A stretch of 64,000 nt of DNA from Providencia rettgeri (lineage in GTDB: Bacteria; Pseudomonadota; Gammaproteobacteria; Enterobacterales; Enterobacteriaceae). A model generated the notes under the pieces. The model searched no databases, was not told the origin of the DNA, and saw nothing but the letters and a program-made list of their open reading frames with translations. The stretch is taken from the NCBI RefSeq assembly GCF_013702265.1, contig NZ_CP059348.1, positions 3,596,001 through 3,660,000 of the forward strand, written 5' to 3'. The stretch's first letter is position 1; every line of letters starts with the position of its first letter. This document shows positions 9,910 through 19,093 of the stretch, piece by piece. Made by a program: the position numbers and the translations under genes.

Positions 9910-10908
9910 TTAGCGGAAAATGCCGCTAAAGCGAGATAACACGCTGCTGCGTTCTGCGCTGTCGGTAGTCGGTTCTGGCAACAGTTTTAACGTCGAAAAA
10001 TCAGGCCGCTTGCCAGCAACATCCGTTCTGGCTGGCATTAACCAGGCATCTGCCACGATTTTCTGACCTTCAGGAGAGAGCACGTAATCAACAAAAGCTT
10101 TAGCTTCATTTTGCTGTTTACTGCTATTTAAAATCATCATGGGACGTGGCGCGATGGCCGTTCCGCTGCTTGGGAAAATCACCTCGATGGATTCACCTTC
10201 CGCTATGCTGCCATAAGCCACATAGTCGACTGCCCCAAATACAGCCGCTTTTGCCCCTTGCAACACAGGCGTTAACGCTTGCGCATTCGGACCAGAAATC
10301 ACCATCCCGTTGGCTTTTAATTCAGAGAATAGCGTCCATGCGGCTTCTGGTTTTGCATTCTGTAATCCCAACAATAAGTCTAACGATGCCCCTGACAATG
10401 CAGGGTCTGGCATGGTGACTTTGTCTTTAAAAACTGGCTGAGCTAGATCTGCCCAATCTGTTGGCTTCGGCGTGCCACTTTTACTGTTCCAAACAATCCC
10501 CAAGGCGGAGATCCCTTGTGCCACATAGTATGGTGTTTTGAATTGCGCAGGCACTTTTTCGGCATTTGGGCTTTCATACGCCAGTAACCAGCCTTTTTGC
10601 TGAAGGTCTACCGCGGTATCCCATGAGGCAGAAATCAAGACATCCGCACGCGGGTTGGCCTGTTCCGCTTCTAAGCGCGCCATCACTTTGCCAGTCGTTG
10701 CCTGAAACACATCCACTTTCACGCCTGTTTGCTTTTCATACCCCGCGGCTAGCTGTTTTGCCATCGCCCCTGGCCCTGCGGTGTAGACGGTCAAGGCATG
10801 GGAAGAAACGGAAAATAGTGCGCAGGATAATCCTAAACTCATTGCGATACCTTTCATGGAAAAATGGTTTGATAACATCAGCTTTTGCATAACAGAGTCT
10901 CTCTTCAT
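9910..10908 (-). CDS. ABC importer periplasmic binding protein (FbpA/AfuA-like)
   Basis: This 332-residue periplasmic protein has a signal peptide ending around SVSSHALTVYTAG, preceded by an unusually long n-region. Starts at 10890 (MQKLML) or 10857 (MKGIAM) would give a normal signal. The binding-protein core is recognisable (EKQTGVKVDVFQATTGKVMA, DVLISASWDTAVDLQQKG). I do not see the paired tyrosines of classical ferric-binding FbpA in the expected region (DYVAYGS instead), so iron is not assured. Its start codon overlaps the ATPase stop as ATGA, which indicates translational coupling. Confidence 0.88.
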   Translation of the reverse strand: MKRDSVMQKLMLSNHFSMKGIAMSLGLSCALFSVSSHALTVYTAGPGAMAKQLAAGYEKQTGVKVDVFQATTGKVMARLEAEQANPRADVLISASWDTAVDLQQKGWLLAYESPNAEKVPAQFKTPYYVAQGISALGIVWNSKSGTPKPTDWADLAQPVFKDKVTMPDPALSGASLDLLLGLQNAKPEAAWTLFSELKANGMVISGPNAQALTPVLQGAKAAVFGAVDYVAYGSIAEGESIEVIFPSSGTAIAPRPMMILNSSKQQNEAKAFVDYVLSPEGQKIVADAWLMPARTDVAGKRPDFSTLKLLPEPTTDSAERSSVLSRFSGIFR

Positions 10909-11657
10909 AAGGTGGCCAAACTGTCTATTTTGCCGTTTTGCATATGAGCGATTTGATGCGCCAATGCATGGGCTTCTGCAGGATCGTGAGTGACATAAAC
11001 GGCGGTAATTTCTAATGCGCGAAGTAGCTGCGCCATCTCATCACACAGAGAACGGCGTAAAGCAACATCAAGGTTAGAAAGGGGTTCATCAAACAATAAA
11101 ATTTCAGGTTCCGCGATAATGGCGCGGGCTAATGCCACCCGCTGCTGCTGACCGCCAGAGAGGTCGGCAGGTTTACGCTTGGCAAAACCTGCTAATCCAA
11201 CCCGCTCTAAGGCTTGGTTCACCCTATCCTCTATCGCTTGACGCGCCACTTTGCGCATACGTAAAGGAAAAGCCACGTTCTGAAATACGGTCATGTGAGG
11301 CCAAAGTGCATAATCTTGAAACACCATACCGAGATTGCGCTGTTCCGGCGGGACAAGTCGCTGGGCACTTGCAACCAGCTTTTCATTCAATAAAATCTCG
11401 CCTGAGCTTGGTTGCAATAACCCCGCTAACAGCTTCAATAAGGTGCTTTTACCGCAACCGGAGGGGCCTAATAGCGCTAAGATAGAGCCTTTTTCGACGG
11501 TCAGATCAATCCCATCCAGCACCGTTTGATGAGCAAAAACTTGAGAGAGTTTGTGAATAGAAATCATCGGATGCTGCGAGGCTAATTGCGCATTCGCTGC
11601 GTTAGCTTTTTGAAAAGCATCCTGACTCCCATTCAATGAAGAGAGTGCGTTTAACAT
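10905..11657 (-). CDS. ABC importer ATPase
   Basis: This 250-residue ATPase shows Walker A GPSGCGKST, Q-loop MVFQDYALWP, signature LSGGQQQRVALARA, Walker B EILLFDEP and the H-loop VYVTHDPAEA. It energises the permease encoded downstream. It ends soon after the H-loop and lacks the ~100-residue C-terminal regulatory domain of FbpC-type proteins, so substrate-dependent regulation may be absent. The first ~30 residues (to about QHPMISIHKL) are not conserved ABC sequence; the start is supported by GAGG upstream. It is the first gene of the operon. Confidence 0.9.
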   Translation of the reverse strand: MLNALSSLNGSQDAFQKANAANAQLASQHPMISIHKLSQVFAHQTVLDGIDLTVEKGSILALLGPSGCGKSTLLKLLAGLLQPSSGEILLNEKLVASAQRLVPPEQRNLGMVFQDYALWPHMTVFQNVAFPLRMRKVARQAIEDRVNQALERVGLAGFAKRKPADLSGGQQQRVALARAIIAEPEILLFDEPLSNLDVALRRSLCDEMAQLLRALEITAVYVTHDPAEAHALAHQIAHMQNGKIDSLATL

Positions 11658-11792
11658 ACATTGTTATCCTCTTTGGGACTTAATCGTTATCGAGGATGCT
11701 ACGAAAGGAATGGGTCAGTGAGATGACAAATTTATGATGGAATAATGACAGGGTGAATGGGCATCAATGGGATTATTAATATAATAAATAAG

Positions 11793-11825
11793 ATAGGAAA
11801 GGATGAGTTTCCTCACCCTTCCCAT
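11793..11825 (-). terminator. Terminator-like hairpin after the acyltransferase gene
   Basis: On the minus strand GGAAGGGTGAG-GAAA-CTCATCCTTTCC forms a stem with one bulge and one G-U pair, followed by TATCTTATTT. It lies just downstream of the acyltransferase stop. Confidence 0.6.
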
Positions 11826-11829
11826 CATT

Positions 11830-13548
11830 TTATTCAGTCGTCGATTGCGCTTGATGAACTGCGATATAACGCTGATAACGCTGTGGTTTTAAGCGGCTTA
11901 AATCCACCAAAACCAAACCGTCAATGCAGTCGTTAAACGCAGGGTCAGTACCAAAATCAATAAACTGCACGCCACCTGGTTCACACAGCTCCGTATACTG
12001 TTTATACAGCGTCGGAATAGAGCAGCCAATATTGCTGAGTAAGCTTTTTAGCTTCACTAAATCTTCTTGATAGTTATTGCCATCAAACTGGGCTAAAACC
12101 TGTGGTAGTGACGCGGGATACGGCTTACGGGATTGCGCCATTGCCAGCTCCGAGGAGAAATAAAGGCGATAAAAGGCAATCAGCAAATCACGCGCAGCAA
12201 CGGGCATACTTCCTGAGATAGACACAGGGCCAAATAGATAACGATATTGCGGATACTTCGCTAAATACGCGCCAATACCTAACCAAAGATAATCTAAGCC
12301 ACGTTTTCCCCAATAGGCAGGCTGAATAAAACTGCGCCCTAATTCAATTCCTTGCGCCAAAATAGGCATCATGTCTTGGTTATAGTGGAACAGGCTATTA
12401 CTGTAGATCCCCTCTAACCCTTTTTTCTCTAGTTGCTGCTCCGTCGGCACAAATCGGTATGCGCCCACCACTTCTAAATCCTCTTCATCCCATAAAATAA
12501 GATGGTAATAATCGTCATCGAAACTATCGAGATCGCGGCGTCGACCGGAGCCTTCCCCCACCGCGCGAAATGCGATTTCCCGCAATCGCCCTAGCTCGCG
12601 TAGAATCGGCGTTCGCTCTTCTTGCTGACGCTGGTAGAGGTAAATAATTTTACCATCAGGAGTGACGCCTAATTGTTCGCAAGCCGCTAGCGCCTTTTTC
12701 AGTTCAATGCGATCTTCAGGTAACGCGATTGGGGCTTCACAGGTAAACAGCCCAGCCTTTCCTTTCCCTAGCAGATACACATGGCGACGAAACCGCTCTG
12801 CCAGTTCATTATCATTCGTTCGCCCGTCATACCATTGGGAAAACGGGATGCGCCCACCGATGCGTAATTTGATGCGATTATTGCGCTGCTTGAACATTTC
12901 GTTCACCAGCATCAAAGCAGATAGCGGCTTATACACCAAGGATGTTGTGTAGAACAGCAGGCTGTTATGGGCTTGCACATGCACAGGAACAATCGGTGCG
13001 CGAGATTTGGCGGCTAAACGTAAAAAACCTGTGCGCCAATGACAATCACGAACGCCTTTCGTGCTCCAGCGAGAAACTTCCCCCGCAGGGAAAACAACCA
13101 AGGCCCCTTGGTTATCAAGATGCGATTGCATACCAACGACTTGCTGGCGGTTGGTGCGATTGCCAACATTATCGACAGGAATAAATAAGCTTTGAAGTGG
13201 CTCAAGGTAACTGAGCATTTGGTTGGCGACGATTTTGACATCGGGTCTAACCGTTGCCACTGCGCGTAAAATTGCGAGCCCATCAAGGGAGCCAATCGGA
13301 TGATTTGCAACAAATAAGACCGGCCCTTGGCTTGGGATATTCTCTAAATCCCCATCGCCTAATTCGCAACGGACATTCAAGTCATTCATAAACTGCTCGA
13401 CAAGATCGAGCCCTTTTAAGTGCGGATAATCTTCAGCAAGCTGCTGGAAATCTCTTTCATGTAATAAACGCTTTAATAACTTCCGTTTCCAAGCGGGCAG
13501 TGTTTGCTGCGGAAAAGCACTTTCCAGTAAAGCATCAACACTAAACAT
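11830..13548 (-). CDS. Bifunctional PlsC-like / GNAT-like acyltransferase (OlsF-like)
   Basis: This 572-residue protein has two parts. The N-terminal ~270 residues resemble a lysophospholipid O-acyltransferase, with the NHPIGSLDG catalytic motif, VFPAGEVSRWS and APIVPVHV. The C-terminal ~300 residues resemble the hemolysin/OlsB N-acyltransferase family (LGRLREIAFRAVGEGSGRR, YHLILWDEEDLEVVGAYRF, ELGRSFIQPAYWGKRGLDYL). This domain order matches OlsF of Serratia-type bacteria, which makes ornithine lipids by N- then O-acylation. Homologues may instead acylate other amines. It appears monocistronic, with AGAGGA upstream of the start. Confidence 0.8.
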   Translation of the reverse strand: MFSVDALLESAFPQQTLPAWKRKLLKRLLHERDFQQLAEDYPHLKGLDLVEQFMNDLNVRCELGDGDLENIPSQGPVLFVANHPIGSLDGLAILRAVATVRPDVKIVANQMLSYLEPLQSLFIPVDNVGNRTNRQQVVGMQSHLDNQGALVVFPAGEVSRWSTKGVRDCHWRTGFLRLAAKSRAPIVPVHVQAHNSLLFYTTSLVYKPLSALMLVNEMFKQRNNRIKLRIGGRIPFSQWYDGRTNDNELAERFRRHVYLLGKGKAGLFTCEAPIALPEDRIELKKALAACEQLGVTPDGKIIYLYQRQQEERTPILRELGRLREIAFRAVGEGSGRRRDLDSFDDDYYHLILWDEEDLEVVGAYRFVPTEQQLEKKGLEGIYSNSLFHYNQDMMPILAQGIELGRSFIQPAYWGKRGLDYLWLGIGAYLAKYPQYRYLFGPVSISGSMPVAARDLLIAFYRLYFSSELAMAQSRKPYPASLPQVLAQFDGNNYQEDLVKLKSLLSNIGCSIPTLYKQYTELCEPGGVQFIDFGTDPAFNDCIDGLVLVDLSRLKPQRYQRYIAVHQAQSTTE

Positions 13549-13675
13549 AATGAAGTCCTCTCACATGCGCGTTATTGGCAAATTTAAGTCATAATAATGA
13601 CGAATAAATAACCACTTTGTGACAAGATTATGAAATAAATGATGCAAGAACTATACGTCATTGTCCGAGAAATCC

Positions 13676-13691
13676 TCGACACTTTTGACGA
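13676..13691 (+). promoter_or_regulatory. Putative FhlA-type activator site upstream of fdhF
   Basis: TCGACA-CTTT-TGACGA lies about 90 bp upstream of the -24 element. The same TCGACA-N4-TGWCGA pattern occurs upstream of hydN and of hyfA in this window, each with its own -24/-12 promoter. The assignment to the local FhlA-like activator is inference from this co-occurrence. Confidence 0.7.
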
Positions 13692-13781
13692 TTTCTTCTC
13701 CATTTAGCTTTTGTTTACTTTCCACCTAAAAATATTGTCTTTTTATTCAGTTAATTACAAATTCAGTCTTCGCTAAAAAAA

Positions 13782-13799
13782 CTGGCACAAACCCTGCAT
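13782..13799 (+). promoter_or_regulatory. Sigma-54 (-24/-12) promoter of fdhF
   Basis: CTGGCACAAACCCTGCAT carries the invariant GG and GC separated by exactly 10 bp, with a near-consensus TGGCAC. Transcription would start near 13808, about 45 bp before the start codon. Sigma-54 dependence of fdhF is established in E. coli. Confidence 0.88.
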
Positions 13800-13853
13800 T
13801 AGCTCTCTTGAAAGAGCGGGAAACCGCTACACAAAAATAGAGGAGCAATGTTG

Positions 13854-16001
13854 ATGGAAAAAGTCATCACCGTCTGCCCGTATTGCGCCTCAGGCTGTAA
13901 AATCAACCTGAAGGTGGAGAACGGGAAGATCATAGGCGCTGAAGGCGCAAATGGTCACACAAATGAAGGGGAGCTTTGCCTGAAAGGTTACTATGGCTGG
14001 GACTTCATTCATGACACTAAAATTTTAACGCCGCGTTTAAAAAACCCGATGATCCGCCGTCAACGTGGTGGCAAATTAGAGGCCGTTTCTTGGGAGGAAG
14101 CCATTGAATTTGCAAGCTCCCGTTTATTAGCCATCAAAGAAAAATATGGCCCAAAAGCCATCATGACGACAGGCTCTTCCCGCGGTCCGGGTAACGAAGC
14201 TAACTTCGTGATGCAGAAATTTGTTCGTGCAGCGGTCGGTAGTAACAATATCGACTGCTGTGCTCGTGTCTGACACGGCCCTTCGGTTGCAGGTCTGCAG
14301 CGTTCGGTCGGTAATGGCGCAATGAGCAACTCAATTGTTGAAATTGAGGATACCAAATGTATTTTTGTCTTCGGTTATAACGCCGCGGACTCACATCCTA
14401 TTGTCGCTCGCCGTATTTTAAAAGCGAAAGAGAAAGGGGCACAAATTATTGTCTGCGACCCGCGTTATATTGAAACCGCGCGTATTGCAGATATTCACTT
14501 ACCACTGAAAAACGGTTCGAATATCGCATTATTGAATGCGTTAGCCTACGTTATCATCGAGGAAAATCTGTATGACCATGCCTTTATCGAGGCACATACC
14601 GATAAATTCGACGAATATCGTGCATTAGTCGCGCCATACACACCTGAATCAGTTGAAGAGATCACCGGCATCAAAGCCGAGGATATCCGCAGAACCGCAC
14701 GGATGTACGCCAAAGCTGAAAATGCCACCATTTTATGGGGTATGGGTGTGACTCAGTTCTATCAAGGGGTGGAGACGGTTCAGTCTCTGACCAGCTTGGC
14801 ATTACTGACAGGCAACCTTGGCAAGCCGCATGTGGGTGTGGGTCCTGTACGTGGTCAAAATAACGTACAAGGTGCCTGCGATATGGGCGCATTACCAAAT
14901 ACGCTGCCGGGCTACCAGTATGTTTCAGATAAAGCGGCACTCGAGAAATTCGCCAAATTCTGGGGCATTGACGCAATGCCGGATGAAAATGGTATTCCAC
15001 TGAGTGAAGTCCCTCACTTTATCGATGAAGGCGTGCTGAAAGCACACTATGTGATGGGTGAAGATCCACTGCAAACAGAGCCGGATTTAGCAACGATCCG
15101 CCGCACGTTCGACAAACTTGAGCTGTTAATCGTGCAAGATATCTTTATGACTAAAACCGCGTCAATTGCAGACGTGATTTTCCCAGCCACTTCTTGGGGA
15201 GAACATGAAGGTGTTTATACGGCGGCTGACCGTGGTTTCCAACGCTTCTATAAAGCGGTAGAGCCTGTGGGTGATGTGAAAACTGACTGGGAAATCATCA
15301 GTTTAATGTCAACCGCAATGGGCTACCCAATGCACTACAACAACACCAAAGAAATTTGGGATGAGCTGCGTGAGCTTTGCCCGATTTATTTTGGTGCAAC
15401 TTACGAAAAAATGGCGGGCTTGGCATACATTCAATGGCCATGTCGTACATTAGAAAGTGAAGGCACTGAGTACCTGTATGAAGGTGGTAATTTCGATACA
15501 CCAAATGGTCGCGGTCAATTCTTCACTTGCGAATGGCGTCCACCAATCGACCAAGTCAGTGCTGAATACCCAATGGTTCTTGCCACCGTGCGTGAAGTGG
15601 GTCACTACTCTTGCCGCTCTATGACCGGTAACTGTAAAGCCCTAGCGTCTCTTGCTGACGAACCAGGTTTTGTTCAGATCAATACTGCCGATGCGAAAAC
15701 GTTAGGCATTAAAGATCAGGAACTGGTCTGGGTCTGTTCACGACAAGGTAAAGTCATCACTCGCGCCAATATCAGCGACCGCCCAAATAAAGGCGCCGTA
15801 TATATGACGTATCAGTGGTGGATTGGTGCTTGTAATGAACTGGTCGCCGAAAACTTAAGCCCGATAACCAAAACACCAGAATACAAATATTGTGCGGTGC
15901 GAGTTGAGCCAATCGCGGATCAACATCAAGCCGAGCATTATGTGGTTCAGGAGTATACGGGTATCAAACGTCGCTTACGTGAGGCGGCCGAAGGTTTATA
16001 G
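13854..16001 (+). CDS. fdhF: Formate dehydrogenase H, selenocysteine-containing
   Basis: FdhF is the formate-oxidising subunit of formate hydrogenlyase, binding a bis-MGD Mo cofactor and one [4Fe-4S] cluster. The in-frame TGA at 14271-14273 is selenocysteine 140, in the family context CCARV-Sec-HGPSVAG. With this start the protein is 715 residues with Sec at 140, the same as E. coli. CPYCASGCK near the N-terminus binds the cluster. The ATG at 13854 is preferred over 13848 because AGGAG lies 8 nt upstream and MEKVITVCPYC aligns with the E. coli start. A tool that reads TGA as stop will split it at 14273. It has a sigma-54 promoter and an activator site upstream. Confidence 0.96.
14271..14313 (+). 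promoter_or_regulatory. SECIS element of fdhF
   Basis: The stretch directly after the UGA contains GGTTGCAGGTCTGCA, the same apical stem-loop core as the E. coli fdhF SECIS (GCA-GGTC-TGC). SelB binds this hairpin and directs selenocysteine insertion. The lower part of the stem continues to about CGGTCGGTAATGG. Confidence 0.85.
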
Positions 16002-16014
16002 TTTGTTTTAACGC

Positions 16015-16065
16015 TTTGCACTGTAGGTATGCGTATATAAAGTAAACCTACAGTGCAAATTTATA
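16015..16065 (+). terminator. Large inverted repeat after fdhF, probable terminator
   Basis: TTTGCACTGTAGGT (16015-16028) and ACCTACAGTGCAAA (16046-16059) are perfect 14-bp inverted arms with a 17-nt loop, followed by TTTATATT. It lies 14 bp after the fdhF stop. Confidence 0.7.
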
Positions 16066-16198
16066 TTAAAAACGATATAGATTAAAATCCGTATAAAGAT
16101 AATAAACATCCCCATTCAACAAACGATTAAAATAAAATATTAATCGCCATTAAAAACTATTTAATAAAAAAATAACTTTCCAACAAAATAATCAACAT

Positions 16199-16262
16199 CC
16201 TTTATTTTTTACTTATTAACTTTCCTTTTTCCCATTTCTTTTTTCCCTTTCCTTTTTCCTTT
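16199..16262 (+). other. Polypyrimidine tract
   Basis: About 64 nt are almost entirely C and T on the plus strand, in an otherwise AT-rich gap between fdhF and the convergent regulator. No gene is visible in 16066-16289. Function unknown. Confidence 0.5.
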
Positions 16263-16289
16263 GCCAGCTTCTACCAATCTCTAAATAAT

Positions 16290-16430
16290 TCGCGTTGTGG
16301 CTAGGCGGCAAACGAAGATATCTCGGGGAGCATACATAAGTATGTGACCCGAGTATCACAGTGCGGCCAACAACGCCACAGCGTGAAGTATGACGAGATT
16401 AAGTATGACGAGATTAAGTATGACGAGATT
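16290..16430. repeat. Intergenic repeat-like element with hairpin and 3 x 15-bp tandem repeat
   Basis: A hairpin at 16322-16353 pairs CTCGGG with CCCGAG and CATAC with GTATG around an ATAA loop. It sits in GC-richer sequence unlike the surrounding AT-rich gap. Three exact tandem copies of AAGTATGACGAGATT follow at 16386-16430, the last overlapping the stop codon of the FhlA-like gene. It resembles the dispersed intergenic repeats of Yersinia and Morganellaceae, but I see no second copy in this window. Confidence 0.6.
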
Positions 16431-18024
16431 ACTGGAATAAATCTTGAACACTAACCCCCAATCTCTGCATCCTTGAAAGCAACGTCGTACGCTTCAACCC
16501 TAAACGAGCTGCCGCCCCTCTCGCCCCTGCAACCACCCCATTGGTGGCTTTCAGCGCTTCAATAATGCGGTTTCGCTCTTCATCATCGCTTTCTGGCGCA
16601 TCCGTCTGCATTTTTCGCTCTAATGAACTGGGCTTATTCAGGGCTTCTTTAATACGAGATGGTTTTGGGATATTTAGCTCATGCAATTGAATATTCAACG
16701 TATTCCCACGGGTTAAAATGACGGCACGTTCAATCACATTTTCCAGTTCTCGCACATTGCCCGGCCATGGATACAAGGATAGCTGCGCGAGAGCATCGCG
16801 AGGAATGCAATCAATTTTACGGTTCATACGCTGCGCCATTTTCTTGGTGAAATAGGTCGCGAGCAGCGGAATATCTTCTGGTCGGTCACGTAATGGCGGG
16901 ATCACAATCGGGAACACATTCAAACGATAATAGAGATCTTCACGAAACTCTCGGTCTTCCGTCATCGCCTTTAAGTTGCGATTGGTCGCCGCCACAAGGC
17001 GCACATCCACAGGGATAACTTTATTGCCACCAATGCGCTCAATCTCACGCTCTTGCAAAACACGCAATAATTTTGGTTGTAAATCCAATGGCATATCACC
17101 AATTTCATCTAAAAACAGCGTGCTTTTATCCGCCATTTCAAAGCGACCAATATGGGTGCTCGTCGCGCCGGTAAATGCGCCTTTATCATGCCCAAACAGG
17201 TCACTTTCCAGTAAACCCGTTGGGATTGCCGCACAGTTCATTTTAATCAGCGAGCGTTGGTGACGATGGCTAAGTTGATGAACGGCTCTGGCAATTAACT
17301 CTTTACCGGTGCCCGTTTCACCCAAGATGAGCACAGTGCTATCACTGCGAGCGACTAAATCCACTTGCTCCAATACTTCACGCATAGCCTGACTTTGGAA
17401 GACTATTTCGCTGAAACTATTGGTGTTTTGGATCTGTTCATTGAGCCATAAATTTTCATTTTTCAGGCTATCTTTGAGGCGAGTAATTTCACCATACGCT
17501 GCCGCATTGTCCACGGCTATCGCAAAGCGTGCCGCCACTTGTTTCAACAAAGTGCAGTTATCTTCGGTGAAAATATGGTCATCTTCATGGGATAATACCA
17601 AAACACCCAATGGCTTATGATTGAATGCCAACGGCAATAATAAGGTTTCCGTCATCCCTTCCGCGCACAGGTTTTGATACAGAGGGTCTTGAGTTTGACT
17701 ATCGAGCGTTAAGCGCAGCGGTTTGTTGCTCTCCAAGACTTGAGCGAGATCCGCATGCAGTTCATTAAGATGATACTGGCTTTTTTTAACCGGTTTTGAG
17801 CGTTGATAATGGCTTGAATAACAAAGATAAACCGCTGAACTGACATTATCACAAAGAGCAACGCTAATTTGGCTAATACCAAAAAATCGGTAAATTTCTC
17901 GCGAAACTTCAGCCACTAACCCATCCATTTCAAGATGAGAAAGCACTGAGTTAGTGATGTCCACAAGGATCCTGAATTGGTCACGTTCATGACGAATTTG
18001 TTCGGTGGTTTCGGATATGCTCAC
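16429..18024 (-). CDS. FhlA/HyfR-type sigma-54-dependent activator with one GAF domain
   Basis: This 531-residue enhancer-binding protein probably activates the formate hydrogenlyase genes around it. A single GAF sensor domain (about 20-172) precedes an AAA+ domain with Walker A GETGTGKE (235-242), the sigma-54 contact loop GAFTGA (282-287), Walker B LFLDEIGD, and arginine-finger and sensor motifs. A Fis-type helix-turn-helix closes the protein (RIIEALKATNGVVAGARGAA onward). E. coli FhlA (692 aa) and HyfR (670 aa) have an extra N-terminal GAF region that is absent here, so effector sensing may differ. It lies between fdhF and hydN and is divergent from hydN. The last tandem 15-bp repeat overlaps its stop. 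Confidence 0.9.
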   Translation of the reverse strand: MSISETTEQIRHERDQFRILVDITNSVLSHLEMDGLVAEVSREIYRFFGISQISVALCDNVSSAVYLCYSSHYQRSKPVKKSQYHLNELHADLAQVLESNKPLRLTLDSQTQDPLYQNLCAEGMTETLLLPLAFNHKPLGVLVLSHEDDHIFTEDNCTLLKQVAARFAIAVDNAAAYGEITRLKDSLKNENLWLNEQIQNTNSFSEIVFQSQAMREVLEQVDLVARSDSTVLILGETGTGKELIARAVHQLSHRHQRSLIKMNCAAIPTGLLESDLFGHDKGAFTGATSTHIGRFEMADKSTLFLDEIGDMPLDLQPKLLRVLQEREIERIGGNKVIPVDVRLVAATNRNLKAMTEDREFREDLYYRLNVFPIVIPPLRDRPEDIPLLATYFTKKMAQRMNRKIDCIPRDALAQLSLYPWPGNVRELENVIERAVILTRGNTLNIQLHELNIPKPSRIKEALNKPSSLERKMQTDAPESDDEERNRIIEALKATNGVVAGARGAAARLGLKRTTLLSRMQRLGVSVQDLFQ

Positions 18025-18326
18025 AAAATCTCCAATCTCGTCCTAACCCACTGCATTGCTAAGTCATTTATTTATTTTGCTGACTAACAATAATGAGAAT
18101 TAGTTAGAGTTTTAAATTTTCATTTATAAACGACTTATTTATCAATAATAAAAATAAAAAAGTTTAATAGTGTGATTAATGCGATTGCTGTTTTTGATTT
18201 AATACTAATATTGTAGTCATTATTTGAAAAAATAATATCGAAGTCTGATTTAAGTTTGATCCATTCACCTATTTTAGATATTGGTTGATTTAACCCAATA
18301 TCCGCTTAATACCGATTTCATGTCTC

Positions 18327-18342
18327 TCGACAATAATGTCGA
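18327..18342 (+). promoter_or_regulatory. Putative FhlA-type activator site upstream of hydN
   Basis: TCGACA-ATAA-TGTCGA is a perfect palindrome with 6-bp arms and a 4-bp spacer, about 95 bp upstream of the -24 element. It is the most symmetrical of the three copies in the locus. Confidence 0.75.
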
Positions 18343-18433
18343 AAGCCGTGTCGAATATGAAAAATCTATTTTTTCGTGATTATCCAATAATAACCAACTG
18401 ATTGATTTTATTGAATTAATTTATTTATCGAAT

Positions 18434-18450
18434 TTGGCACGATCCATGCT
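18434..18450 (+). promoter_or_regulatory. Sigma-54 (-24/-12) promoter of hydN-hypA-hypC
   Basis: TTGGCACGATCCATGCT has the invariant GG and GC exactly 10 bp apart and a consensus TTGGCACG -24 box. It lies about 85 bp upstream of hydN. Confidence 0.88.
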
Positions 18451-18534
18451 TATCTCTGAGTATTGTCAGCATAAGACGAGGCAACCGGAATAGACCGGAT
18501 CCCATGCCCGTTTACGATCATTCAGGAGAATATG

Positions 18535-19083
18535 ATGAACCGTTTCATCATTGCAGACCCAAAGAAGTGCATTGGCTGTCACACCTGTGAAGTGGCTTGT
18601 GTGGTCTCCCACCAAGAGCAAGAAACAGGGATTGCCACTGTTGTAAAAGATGAATTTTTTCCACGGATTCATGTGCTAAAAGGCTATACCGTCAGCACAG
18701 CGGTAGTGTGTCGTCAGTGCGAAGATGCCCCCTGCGCCAATGTATGCCCTAATGGCGCCATCAGCCGTAAAGATGATTTCGTGTACGTAGACCAATCTAA
18801 GTGTATTGGCTGCAAAACCTGTGTGATCGCTTGTCCTTACGGCACCATGGAAGTCATCAGCCGCCCCGTAGCTCAGCACACCACGGCACTCAATACCATT
18901 CCACAGTATCGTGCTGAGGCGCATAAATGCGACTTATGCCATACCCGTGAAGGTGGACCAGCTTGCGTAGAAGTCTGTCCAACAGAAGCCTTAATGATCG
19001 TCGACAGAAATAAAATGGATGAAATTATCAAAGAACGCCGCCGTCGCGCTGCCTTTGAAAATCCAGCGGATATTTTGTCTTAA
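18535..19083 (+). CDS. hydN: Electron-transfer 4Fe-4S protein HydN
   Basis: This 182-residue ferredoxin-like protein has four cysteine clusters (CIGCHTCEVAC, CRQCEDAPCANVCP, CIGCKTCVIACP and CDLCHTREGGPACVEVCP), enough for four [4Fe-4S] centres. In E. coli HydN is needed for full FdhH activity. The second of two ATGs is chosen because it is 6 nt from AGGAG and gives MNRFIIADPKKC, matching E. coli HydN. It is first in a hydN-hypA-hypC transcript under the sigma-54 promoter. Confidence 0.93.
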   Translation: MNRFIIADPKKCIGCHTCEVACVVSHQEQETGIATVVKDEFFPRIHVLKGYTVSTAVVCRQCEDAPCANVCPNGAISRKDDFVYVDQSKCIGCKTCVIACPYGTMEVISRPVAQHTTALNTIPQYRAEAHKCDLCHTREGGPACVEVCPTEALMIVDRNKMDEIIKERRRRAAFENPADILS

Positions 19084-19093
19084 GGAATGACAA

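Larger units (their letters stand above)
18025..18534. other. Divergent regulatory region between the activator and hydN
   Basis: This 510-bp AT-rich gap holds the hydN activator site and -24/-12 promoter (separate entries) and must also contain the activator's own promoter. No gene is visible. Besides the main palindrome, an extra TGTCGA lies at 18349-18354, so two activator dimers could bind. Confidence 0.6.

Noticed and set aside
14322-16001. Separate molybdopterin oxidoreductase gene after a stop in fdhF
   Set aside because: The TGA is selenocysteine; context, length and SECIS all match FdhF.
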